Shown here piece after piece: positions 1-5,949 of a DNA stretch of 5,949 nt. Location of the stretch: NCBI GenBank assembly GCA_903857815.1, contig CAIOGK010000111.1, forward strand, positions 1 through 5,949. Direction: 5' to 3'. The notes under the pieces were generated by a model, which was given only the letters and a program-made list of their open reading frames with translations, made no database searches and was not told where the DNA came from. This DNA comes from Candidatus Falkowiibacteriota bacterium. GTDB lineage: Bacteria > Patescibacteriota > Patescibacteriia > Patescibacteriales > UBA12465. Position 1 is the stretch's first letter. Each line of letters begins with the position of its first letter. The translations under genes were made by a program, and so were the position numbers.

Positions 1-13
1 AATCGTAAATCAT
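1..13 (-). CDS. possible first codons of the next gene in the mre cluster (partial)
   Basis: An ATG at 13-11 on the minus strand opens a frame (M-I-Y-D) that runs off the left edge. It lies 26 nt after the mreD stop, a gap similar to others in this cluster. The two earlier ATGs after mreD reach stops within two and six codons, so this is the first that stays open. In many bacteria mreD is followed by the elongasome transpeptidase PBP2 (mrdA) or by rodA, but four codons cannot identify a product. There is no ribosome-binding site, which here is not a counter-argument because none of the neighbours has one. Confidence 0.25.
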
Positions 14-39
14 ATTTTTAAAATAATATAATTATCATA

Positions 40-582
40 TCATATTACGCCCTTCTTTTCCAGAAACGACGTCTTAAATCTTCTTGCCAATGAAACAAAA
101 ATATTAAAAAATAAAGATGCTGCTAATAAAATCCAAATTGATTGATAAAATAAAGCTCGCCAAAAAGAAGCGCTAAAAACACTAAACTCTCCTTGTAGCC
201 CAGAAAATAAAAAAACAATAATCGAAGAAACTAAACTATAAGTGATAGACGCCACTAAACATAAAACCCAAAAAGAATATAATGATTTATTGGTTAACCA
301 ATTTTCTGAAATTAAATATGATATAATGGCTACTATCGTTAACGAAATAAGATAAAAACTAAAAAATTGAAAAGAAAAAATATCCATGAAAACTCCAAAA
401 AATATAATATAAAAAGCCGCCAATCTAGCGCCAAAGAAAAATAAAACAAACATAATTAGAATTAAGCCAAGATTAATATAAGCAAAGGCTCCTGGTAAAG
501 AACTTATAAAAGAAAACTGCAGTATTGAAAAAAATAAACAAGTTAAAATTAAAAAAATTATTTGCCCTATTTTACTAATCAT
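40..582 (-). CDS. mreD: rod shape-determining protein MreD
   Basis: MreD is the small integral membrane protein of the elongasome. It binds MreC and helps link cytoplasmic MreB filaments to periplasmic wall synthesis. The 180-residue product has the usual family length and is almost wholly hydrophobic, with five or six likely membrane spans at roughly 6-28, 33-50, 52-75, 77-93, 102-127 and 142-165. An aspartate at 67 follows a Gly-rich hydrophobic stretch (FFGVFMDIF), resembling the Gly/Asp motif common in MreD. The C-terminus is short, basic and probably cytoplasmic (ARRFK). MreD sequences diverge strongly, so the call rests on topology, length and position directly after mreB and mreC. The ATG lies one base after the mreC stop (TAA-T-ATG), which suggests translational coupling. 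No Shine-Dalgarno sequence precedes it. Confidence 0.9.
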   Translation of the reverse strand: MISKIGQIIFLILTCLFFSILQFSFISSLPGAFAYINLGLILIMFVLFFFGARLAAFYIIFFGVFMDIFSFQFFSFYLISLTIVAIISYLISENWLTNKSLYSFWVLCLVASITYSLVSSIIVFLFSGLQGEFSVFSASFWRALFYQSIWILLAASLFFNIFVSLARRFKTSFLEKKGVI

Positions 583-583
583 A

Positions 584-1396
584 TTAAGGAATAATTACCG
601 AGACAACCGTTAAGTCATTAAAATCTACTAACGGTTCTATAGTAGCTGATTGCCAAACTTCATTGCTCTCACTTTTTACATTAGATACTTTGCCAATAAT
701 CAGACCACGAGGAATACTCCCGCCCAAACCAGAAGTAACAACGGTATCTCCGATAGATATTTTTTCCAATTGAGGGATATAACTCATCTCTATAGTAAGA
801 CCCAGGCTTCCATCGGTAACCCCCTTTGTTTTATTTTCATTTTGCAAAGAAGCCGCTAATTGACACCCAGGGGTAGTAACTAAACATATTCTAGAACTAA
901 CTTTATTAGCTTCTATTACTTTGCCAATAATTACCCCCTCCTCACTTAAGACTCCTAAATCAATACGCAAACCATCGTTTTCCCCTTTATCAATAATTAT
1001 ATCTCGACTACCATCAGAAACTGAAAAAGAGGCTTCTTGAGCCATAATATTAGCAGAAACAGCTTTAAATTTATTATTAGAAATAAAGTTTAATTGACTA
1101 CGTAGTTTTTTATTTTCATCTTCTACTTCTAACCAATGAGAGCTACTAATAGCGCTAGCAACAATTTCTTGTTTCAAGCTATCTATCTCGGCCAATAAAG
1201 CATCTTTTTCTCTCTGTTCACTATAAGCCGAATTAAAACTAGATCCCCACTGATATAATCTACTAGCGACTGGCTTAACTAAAAATAATAAAGTATTCTC
1301 AAGAGGACGAATTATTCCGGTCACATGTAAAAAAACCAGTAGCCCGAAAACTACCGTAAAAATAAAAAGCGGATTGTTTTTTTTAATTATAATCAT
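584..1396 (-). CDS. mreC: rod shape-determining protein MreC
   Basis: MreC is a bitopic membrane protein of the elongasome. Its extracytoplasmic part binds and activates the PBP2/RodA synthase and it contacts MreD in the membrane. The 270-residue product shows the standard layout: a short basic N-terminus (IIIKKNN), one membrane span at about 9-29, a coiled coil at about 58-105 and a two-lobed beta-rich domain from about 110 to the end. Conserved signatures are visible: DGLRIDLGVLSEEGVIIGKV at 141-160, KGVTDGSLG at 191-199 and GDTVVTSGLGGSIPRGLIIG at 216-235, the most typical MreC block, then the closing E-P-L-V-D-F-x-D-L-x-x-V segment. The length is near the usual 270-370. The ATG at 1396 lies 21 nt after mreB and is placed correctly for the membrane anchor. 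No Shine-Dalgarno sequence is seen. Confidence 0.96.
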   Translation of the reverse strand: MIIIKKNNPLFIFTVVFGLLVFLHVTGIIRPLENTLLFLVKPVASRLYQWGSSFNSAYSEQREKDALLAEIDSLKQEIVASAISSSHWLEVEDENKKLRSQLNFISNNKFKAVSANIMAQEASFSVSDGSRDIIIDKGENDGLRIDLGVLSEEGVIIGKVIEANKVSSRICLVTTPGCQLAASLQNENKTKGVTDGSLGLTIEMSYIPQLEKISIGDTVVTSGLGGSIPRGLIIGKVSNVKSESNEVWQSATIEPLVDFNDLTVVSVIIP

Positions 1397-1417
1397 ACAG
1401 TAGATTCACGCAACAAA

Positions 1418-2458
1418 TTAATCAGAGCTAGTTGGTAATACTACTTTTTCTAAAAGCTCTTTATTATTAAGTAATAATCCGGTACCACGAGCAACACAAG
1501 TTAAAGGATCGTCAACAATTTTAACCGGGATTTTAGAAGCTAAAGAAATTGCCTTATCGAGCCCTCGTAATAAAGCGCCGCCACCTGATAAATAAAGACC
1601 TCTCTCATAAATATCAGAAACTAATTCTGGTGGAGTTGTTTCTAAGATAGTTTTAATGGTCTCAATAATTTTTCCAACAGTTCTTCCAATAGCCTCTCTT
1701 ATCTGTTTATCATTTATCATAATTGCTTTAGGCAAGCCAGTTAACAAATCGCGACCACGAACTTCCATTTCCTTAGGTTCATCTAAAGGAACGGCGGACC
1801 CAATTCCAATTTTAATACTTTCGGCTAATTGTTCGCCAATTAAAATATTAAATTCTTCTCGAATATAATCAATAATATTACTATCAAATTCATTACCGGC
1901 CGCTTTCAAAGATTTCCAGGTTACGACGCCGCCTAAAGATATAACCGCAATTTCCGTTGTTCCTCCGCCAATATCAACAATCATAGTTGCAGTTGCATCG
2001 ACTACCGGTAATCTTGCTCCGATAGCCGCCGCCATCGCCTCTTCAATTAAATAAACTTTACGTGCCCCGGCAGATTTAGCAGCATCTTCAACCGCCTTCT
2101 TTTCCACTTCAGTCAAGTCAAGCGGAATACCAATTACGACTCGCGGTCGCGAAATCAAGGCAAAATTATCATTATGAACTTTACCAATAAAATATTTCAA
2201 CATTTTTTCCGTTACTTCAAAATCAGAGATTACCCCATCAACTAAAGGCTTAATTGCTTCGATATGTCCTGGAGTTTTACCAACCATTTTTTTGGCCGCT
2301 TCACCAACTTCTAAAATTTCGTTAGTTCTTTTATTAATAGCAACCACGCTCGGTTCATTAATTACCAACCCTTTATCGCTAAGATAAACCAGGGTATTTC
2401 TAGTACCTAAGTCTATGCCTAAATCATGACTAAATCTTCCTAAAAATTTATTGAACAT
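1418..2458 (-). CDS. mreB: rod shape-determining protein MreB (actin-like)
   Basis: MreB is the bacterial actin homologue. It forms ATP-dependent, membrane-bound antiparallel filaments that orient the elongasome. The 346 residues match the full family length. The actin-fold nucleotide motifs are present: phosphate-1 GIDLGTRNTLVY at 14-25, connect-1/catalytic region LIEEAMAAAIGA at 137-148, phosphate-2 IVDIGGGTTEIAVIS at 160-174 and the adenosine motif LYLSGGGALLRGL at 288-300. The N-terminal MFNKFLGRFS resembles the amphipathic membrane-binding helix of Gram-negative MreB. One departure is alanine at 141 after the Glu-Glu pair, where proline is usual (IEEPMAAAIG). The ATG at 2458 fits the expected N-terminus. 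It is preceded by seven T residues and no Shine-Dalgarno sequence, 21 nt after proS. It heads the mreBCD block. Confidence 0.98.
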   Translation of the reverse strand: MFNKFLGRFSHDLGIDLGTRNTLVYLSDKGLVINEPSVVAINKRTNEILEVGEAAKKMVGKTPGHIEAIKPLVDGVISDFEVTEKMLKYFIGKVHNDNFALISRPRVVIGIPLDLTEVEKKAVEDAAKSAGARKVYLIEEAMAAAIGARLPVVDATATMIVDIGGGTTEIAVISLGGVVTWKSLKAAGNEFDSNIIDYIREEFNILIGEQLAESIKIGIGSAVPLDEPKEMEVRGRDLLTGLPKAIMINDKQIREAIGRTVGKIIETIKTILETTPPELVSDIYERGLYLSGGGALLRGLDKAISLASKIPVKIVDDPLTCVARGTGLLLNNKELLEKVVLPTSSD

Positions 2459-2479
2459 AAAAAAACTTACAAAATAATT

Positions 2480-3913
2480 TTAATAACATTTAGCGAATAG
2501 CCAATCATGTTTGGATGGTTTGCCCGTAATGAAACATTTATCATTTTTTGGTTTTACTCCTTCTTTTTCGGACAATAAAACACGAGAAACTATGCCAAAT
2601 TTTTCTTTAAGCTTTTTTTCGCTATCAACGTCCTCGCTCCAACTAGCCTCAAACCAGCCAACCTGATTTTCTATTTCATCCCAACTCTCAATTCTATTAA
2701 CATGCGCACTAGCAAAATCAGCCGCTTGACTATATAGACTATTATGAATATCCAGCATTATAGCTTTCAGAGAATTTTTTAATTCGGGAATCATAATAGC
2801 TTCTTTAGCGCCATTATCACGACGAAATAAAGTAACCTTCCCTTCTGCCACTTCTTTCAACCCAATTTCCAAACGAACCGGTACGCCACGAACTTCCCAA
2901 TGATTAAATTTAAAACCTGGAGTTTGACCTTCACGTTCATCAACTTTAACTCTGTAATCAACTTTTAAATCGTCTTTTATTTTATTACAAAAAGATAGAA
3001 CCTGATCGCGTGACTCATCTTTATAAATTGGCACTATTATTATTTGAATAGGGGCAATGTTTGGTGGCAAGCGCAAACCGTTATCGTCACCATGAACCAT
3101 TACAACCGCGCCAACAGAGCGCCAAGATAATCCCCAACTATTCTGATGAACTAAATGTGAAGCGCCATCTGAGCCAAGATAATTAACACCAAAAACCTCA
3201 GCAAAATTTGTTCCTAAATAATGGCTAGTTGCACCTTGAATAGCCTTGCCGTCTTTGGCCATCACTTCGGTTGTTGTCGTCATAACAGCGCCGGCAAATT
3301 TTTCACTTTCAGATTTTTTCCCAGTGAAAGTTGGGATAGCCATAAAAGTATAAACGTCTTGATATATACCGAGCATTTTAATAACTTCTTCTCTTGCCTC
3401 TTCTTCAGTAGCAAAGGCAGTGTGTCCTTCTTGCCATAAAAATTCACTCCAGCGCAAGAAAGCGCGGGGTCTTTTTTCCCAACGCACGACATTAGCCCAT
3501 TGATTAAGACGAAGTGGTAAATCCTTATAGCTCTGTATCCATTTAGCATAGGTTTTATACATCGCGGCTTCGCTAGTGGGGCGGATGGCTAATTTATTAG
3601 TTAATTCTTCTCCGCCAGCGTGAGTAACTATGGCTAGCTCTGGAGCAAAACCTTCAACATGATCTTTTTCAGCTTCTAGATTTTCCAAAGGCACAAAAAT
3701 TGGAAAGTATACATTTTCAACACCATCATCTTCAAGGCGACGGCTTAACTCAGCCTTAATGAGTTCCCAAATTTTTAAGCCATACGGCCTAACAATTCCG
3801 CAACCCCTTACCTCAGAAGATTCAGCTAATTCCGCTTCTCTTACAACATCCTGATACCAAGCTGGAAAATCGACTGATTGTTTAGTTATTGTTCTTTTTT
3901 CATTAATAGCCAT
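2480..3913 (-). CDS. proS: prolyl-tRNA synthetase, ProS type 3 (archaeal/eukaryotic-like)
   Basis: This enzyme charges tRNA-Pro with proline using ATP, in the cytoplasm. Counting from the ATG at 3913 it has 477 residues, the usual size of the short ProS type without the editing insertion of E. coli-type ProRS. Class II motifs are visible: motif 1 RGCGIVRPYGLKIWE at about 36-50, RPTSE at 111-115, motif 2 FLRWSEFLWQEGHTA at 152-166 and motif 3 GDDNGLRLPP at 275-284. An anticodon-binding domain spans about 289-395 and the C-terminal domain of the archaeal/eukaryotic type ends in the characteristic Tyr (FAKCY). In that domain the zinc ligands are mostly gone: only Cys460 of the four expected positions remains. 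The frame is open upstream to a TTG at 3940 that would add nine residues. ATG is preferred because MAINEKRTITKQSVDF matches the family's usual N-terminus and the TTG lies inside a possible promoter spacer. Confidence 0.96.
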   Translation of the reverse strand: MAINEKRTITKQSVDFPAWYQDVVREAELAESSEVRGCGIVRPYGLKIWELIKAELSRRLEDDGVENVYFPIFVPLENLEAEKDHVEGFAPELAIVTHAGGEELTNKLAIRPTSEAAMYKTYAKWIQSYKDLPLRLNQWANVVRWEKRPRAFLRWSEFLWQEGHTAFATEEEAREEVIKMLGIYQDVYTFMAIPTFTGKKSESEKFAGAVMTTTTEVMAKDGKAIQGATSHYLGTNFAEVFGVNYLGSDGASHLVHQNSWGLSWRSVGAVVMVHGDDNGLRLPPNIAPIQIIIVPIYKDESRDQVLSFCNKIKDDLKVDYRVKVDEREGQTPGFKFNHWEVRGVPVRLEIGLKEVAEGKVTLFRRDNGAKEAIMIPELKNSLKAIMLDIHNSLYSQAADFASAHVNRIESWDEIENQVGWFEASWSEDVDSEKKLKEKFGIVSRVLLSEKEGVKPKNDKCFITGKPSKHDWLFAKCY

Positions 3914-3929
3914 ATAGTTCTTTTCTTTT

Positions 3930-3958
3930 ATCCTATCCAAAAAACGACTGCTTGTAAA
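3930..3958 (-). promoter_or_regulatory. candidate sigma-70-type promoter for proS-mreBCD
   Basis: On the minus strand TTTACA (3958-3953, five of six matches to the -35 consensus) is followed after exactly 17 nt by TAGGAT (3935-3930, four of six matches to the -10 consensus). A start near 3923 would leave a leader of about 10 nt before the proS ATG at 3913. It sits in the longest gap inside the cluster. Chance matches of this quality are common in AT-rich DNA, so this is only a candidate. Confidence 0.3.
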
Positions 3959-3970
3959 GCATTACTTTTT
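3939..3970 (-). terminator. weak inverted repeat with T-tract between ruvA and proS
   Basis: Just after the ruvA stop the minus strand reads TGCTT-TAC-AAGCA (3961-3949), a perfect 5-bp stem with a 3-nt loop. Four bases later comes a run of six T (3944-3939), and an A5 run (3970-3966) lies on the other side, so the flanks could also pair across a 4x4 internal loop. The stem is short and the T-run is not directly attached, so at best it is a weak attenuator. It overlaps the candidate -35 box for proS, and the two readings need not both be true. Confidence 0.18.
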
Positions 3971-4540
3971 CATTATTTTTAAGGCTTGTTTAACTCTTTC
4001 GCCCGTATCTTTTAAGGATGAATCAACTGTAGATAAGGCTCCTCGAGCTTCACTTAAAGAATACCCTAGCGACATAAGTGCATCTAATTCATCCCCCGAT
4101 GCTAAGAATGAACCAGCACTAATACCGGTAGCGGATGATATTTTTATAATTTTTGTTTTAAGCTCCAAAACTAAACGTTCAGCGGTTTTTTTACCAATTC
4201 CAGAAACCTTAGTTAACAAATCAGCGTCACCTCTAATAATCGACTCTTTGATATCGTTTGCGGAAGCGATTGCTAAAACGCCCAGTGCTGATTTTGGCCC
4301 CACACCGGAAACGCTAATTAATAATTCAAAAAGATCTAATTCATCTAAACTTTTGAAGCCATAGAGATCCGATGCTTCTTCGCGAACATGATGATGAGTA
4401 AATACTTCTAAAGGCGAGCCCGTAACAATTTCATTTAAAAAACTTTCACCAGCAAAAATACTATAACCGATATCATTAACATCGAGAATAAAATAATTAA
4501 ATGATTTAGCAATAATAGTTCCGCGCAAATATGAAATCAT
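3962..4540 (-). CDS. ruvA: Holliday junction branch migration protein RuvA
   Basis: RuvA binds four-way DNA junctions as a tetramer or octamer and loads the RuvB motor for branch migration during recombination and replication-fork repair. The 192 residues match the family length of about 190-205. Domain I (about 1-63) is the OB fold opening with MISYLRGTI and closing with HVREEASDLYGF; Glu54-Glu55 occupy the place of the acidic pin. Domain II carries two helix-hairpin-helix motifs, VSGVGPKSALGVL at 77-89 and VSGIGKKTAERLVLELK at 112-128. After a flexible Ser/Gly-rich linker (about 132-149), domain III (150-192, DELDALMSLGYSLSEA) is the RuvB-contacting three-helix domain. ruvB and ruvC are not in the window, so the usual ruvAB pairing is absent here. 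The ATG at 4540 lies 9 nt after the trhP stop and no Shine-Dalgarno sequence is present. Confidence 0.97.
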   Translation of the reverse strand: MISYLRGTIIAKSFNYFILDVNDIGYSIFAGESFLNEIVTGSPLEVFTHHHVREEASDLYGFKSLDELDLFELLISVSGVGPKSALGVLAIASANDIKESIIRGDADLLTKVSGIGKKTAERLVLELKTKIIKISSATGISAGSFLASGDELDALMSLGYSLSEARGALSTVDSSLKDTGERVKQALKIMKK

Positions 4541-4549
4541 AAATATTTA

Positions 4550-5857
4550 TTATGCACTTATTGAATCAATTAATTTTCTTCTTAAAACTGCGAATTCTGG
4601 TAATTTTAATTTTCCGTCCAATTCAACAAAACATTTTTGTCCACCACCACCGCCATGGGCTTCTGAAATTTCCTCACCCGTGCTTGCATTAAAAAGTTTC
4701 TTTAATTTCAAGCTTATTATATCATAATTTAGGCCAATAATCTCAAGTTCATCGTCTAATTTAATAGTGTTATGGACCTGAAAAATAAGTCGTATTTTAT
4801 TGTTAGCTAATATTTCATTTTTTATAGCCTGTCCGCAAAATTCCCAATTACTTTTGTTATGGGAGTCAACAATATTTTGACCCGCCTTTTCTTCCAATAA
4901 AAATCCGGTCGTATAACCACGATGAACTAATTTTGTTTCCAATTCTTTATAAAGAAAGTCGAGCTCTTTATTTAATTTAACGGCTGGAGTTTTTTTAGCA
5001 ATTAAATCAAGCGCACGGCGATAAGCGCCACAAACAGTCGCCTGATAATATACACTCTTAGCGCGACCTTCAATTTTAAAGCTGGAAACTCCCGCTTTAA
5101 TTAAATCCGCTAAGTTTTTTATCAAACACAAATCCTGTGAATTTAATAAATAAGCGCCATGTTGTTCTTCAACTAATTCAAGCTCTTCTTCATGACCCTT
5201 AGCTTTAAGCGTATAGCGATTAACATCATATTGCCAACGACAGGGTTGAGCGCAATCACCCAAATTACCGCTACGATTAATAAATAACTTAGATAAAAAA
5301 CAACGGCCGGAATAGGCCATACACATCGCCCCATGGATAAAATACTCTAGTTCAAGTTTCGGCAAAACACGATGAATTTCTTTTATTTCTTTTAAGGTAA
5401 CTTCTCTTCCTAAAACTATTCTTGTAACCCCCTGCTTCAACCAAAATTTCGCCGCTTCTAAATTAGTACAGTTAGCTTGAGTTGAGAGATGAATTTCAGC
5501 TTTAGGCCAATTATTTTTTACTAAACTCAAAATTCCCGGGTCAGAAACAATAACAGCATCAATTCCAACCGTTTTTAGTTTCTTTAAATAGACAACAAAA
5601 CTTTTTAAATGAATGTTATGAGCAAAAATATTAGCCGTTACATAGACTTTCCTGCCACGTTTATGAGCATATAAAACCGCCTCTTTAATTCCCTTCAAAT
5701 CAAAATCATTAATTCTTACCCGTAAAGAAAAATCTGGAATACCCAAATAAACCGCATCCGCCCCATAGGCGAAAGCGGTTTTCATTTTTAAAGTATTGCC
5801 AGCCGGAGCTAATAATTCTAAATGACTTGAGAGCACTTGATGGTAGCGTAATTCCAT
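4550..5857 (-). CDS. trhP: U32 family protein, TrhP/YegQ-type tRNA wobble-uridine hydroxylation protein
   Basis: The protein resembles E. coli YegQ (TrhP, about 450 residues), which is needed for 5-hydroxyuridine at tRNA position 34 in a prephenate-dependent, iron-sulfur-dependent route. Older annotation would read 'peptidase U32' or 'collagenase-like protease'. The 435 residues show the U32 opening ELLAPAGN (14-21) and YGADAVYLG (31-39), then DPGILSLV (106-113), IHLSTQANC (122-130) and the core block HGAMCMAYSGRC (175-186). Cys179, Cys186, Cys202 and Cys206 (the last two in DCAQPCRWQY) are the likely [4Fe-4S] ligands. LLNSQDLCLI (237-246), SFKIEGRAKSVYY (259-271) and HRGYTTGF (312-319) match the YegQ pattern. 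A five-glycine run sits at 402-406. The ATG at 5857 gives 12 residues before the conserved start; a GTG at 5836 would give five, closer to relatives. The last codon is followed by TAATAA. First gene of the visible cluster. Confidence 0.87.
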   Translation of the reverse strand: MELRYHQVLSSHLELLAPAGNTLKMKTAFAYGADAVYLGIPDFSLRVRINDFDLKGIKEAVLYAHKRGRKVYVTANIFAHNIHLKSFVVYLKKLKTVGIDAVIVSDPGILSLVKNNWPKAEIHLSTQANCTNLEAAKFWLKQGVTRIVLGREVTLKEIKEIHRVLPKLELEYFIHGAMCMAYSGRCFLSKLFINRSGNLGDCAQPCRWQYDVNRYTLKAKGHEEELELVEEQHGAYLLNSQDLCLIKNLADLIKAGVSSFKIEGRAKSVYYQATVCGAYRRALDLIAKKTPAVKLNKELDFLYKELETKLVHRGYTTGFLLEEKAGQNIVDSHNKSNWEFCGQAIKNEILANNKIRLIFQVHNTIKLDDELEIIGLNYDIISLKLKKLFNASTGEEISEAHGGGGGQKCFVELDGKLKLPEFAVLRRKLIDSISA

Positions 5858-5886
5858 TTGGGGGTTCTATCACAGAATCACCCAAA
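5857..5886 (-). promoter_or_regulatory. imperfect hairpin touching the trhP start codon
   Basis: In the minus-strand transcript TTTGGG (5886-5881) can pair with CCCAAA (5862-5857). Inside it TTCT (5877-5874) pairs with AGAA (5868-5865) around a 5-nt loop, with a 3x2 internal loop between the two stems. The outer arm includes the A of the trhP ATG. There is no T-run on either side, so it does not look like a terminator. It could limit ribosome access at this start, or be a protein-binding palindrome, or be chance. Confidence 0.3.
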
Positions 5887-5949
5887 AGTTACCTAGCATA
5901 TTTTTTGTACATAATCAGATGATTTTCGAGGATAAAGGGTACGGAAACT
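5887..5949. other. upstream edge region, gene content unresolved
   Basis: This short edge holds competing readings. On the minus strand two frames enter from the right and stop at 5893-5895 (TAG, tail ...SSDYVQKIC) or 5889-5891 (TAA, tail ...LIMYKKYAR). Either could be the end of an upstream cluster gene, about 31-35 nt before trhP. On the plus strand an ATG at 5919 opens MIFEDKGYGN and runs off the edge, which would be a divergent gene. None is long enough to identify. I see no strong promoter for trhP here: TATGCT at 5902-5897 on the minus strand resembles a -10 box but has no matching -35. Confidence 0.2.

Noticed and set aside
14..46. AT-rich near-repeats (ATCAT) after mreD as a regulatory or attachment site
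   Set aside because: Short, AT-only and partly inside mreD; no symmetry or T-tract structure stands out from the background composition.
650..859. Plus-strand open frame antisense to mreC
   Set aside because: Translation looks random and covers the conserved beta domain of mreC.
1656..1868. Plus-strand open frame antisense to mreB
   Set aside because: Overlaps a highly conserved mreB segment; low complexity of Ile, Ser and Leu is typical of an antisense shadow.
3221..3439. Plus-strand open frame antisense to proS
   Set aside because: Cys- and Phe-rich translation opposite a conserved gene, with no start signal; an artefact of the opposite strand.
3280..3549. 89-codon minus-strand frame inside proS
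   Set aside because: It lies wholly within the strongly conserved motif 2 region of proS in another frame and has no recognisable protein features; it is a shadow of proS.
3914..3940. TTG start giving a 486-residue ProRS
   Set aside because: The nine added residues are not typical of the family, TTG is a rare start, and the ATG at 3913 gives the normal length and N-terminus.
4645..4665. Short GGT repeat (poly-Gly) in trhP as a tandem repeat locus
   Set aside because: Only five glycine codons, with mixed third bases, in a loop where relatives also have A-H-G-G-type sequence.
4550..5857. Calling the U32 protein a secreted protease or collagenase
   Set aside because: No signal peptide; the four-Cys core and overall pattern match YegQ/TrhP, and U32 peptidase names are mostly historical.
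5857..5886. Rho-independent terminator upstream of trhP
   Set aside because: The inverted repeat has no T-run on either strand and reaches the start codon.

Overview
The window is AT-rich bacterial DNA carrying one tightly packed set of six genes, all on the minus strand. Read in the direction of transcription (right to left) they are trhP (yegQ-type U32 family tRNA hydroxylation protein), ruvA, proS, mreB, mreC and mreD. All six appear intact. Gaps are 9, 48, 21, 21 and 1 nt, so the set looks like one transcription unit, possibly with an internal promoter in front of proS. No mobile element, CRISPR array, tRNA or rRNA gene is visible.

The source is probably a bacterium with a compact genome. 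The short ProS-type-3 (archaeal/eukaryotic-like) prolyl-tRNA synthetase, low GC, minimal spacers, absence of Shine-Dalgarno sequences and mixed housekeeping gene order suggest Patescibacteria (Candidate Phyla Radiation, for example a Parcubacteria-like lineage). This is an inference from style and not a phylogenetic result. The mreBCD block points to a rod-shaped or at least wall-elongating cell.

Layout: 5858-5949 is a short upstream region with an imperfect hairpin touching the trhP start and an unresolved gene fragment at the edge. 4550-5857 is trhP and 3962-4540 is ruvA. 3914-3961 is a 48-nt gap with a candidate promoter and a weak inverted repeat. 2480-3913 is proS, for which an ATG start is preferred over an upstream TTG. 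1418-2458 is mreB, 584-1396 mreC and 40-582 mreD. Positions 1-39 are AT-rich, with a possible start of the next elongasome gene at the very edge.

Functionally, trhP and proS serve translation (wobble-uridine modification and tRNA-Pro charging), ruvA serves Holliday-junction processing, and mreB-mreC-mreD form the cytoskeletal and membrane core of the elongasome. The genes are ordinary housekeeping families. I see no convincing evidence of a new system. The points worth checking are the degenerate zinc site in ProRS, the lack of Shine-Dalgarno sequences, the trhP start hairpin and the possible proS promoter.
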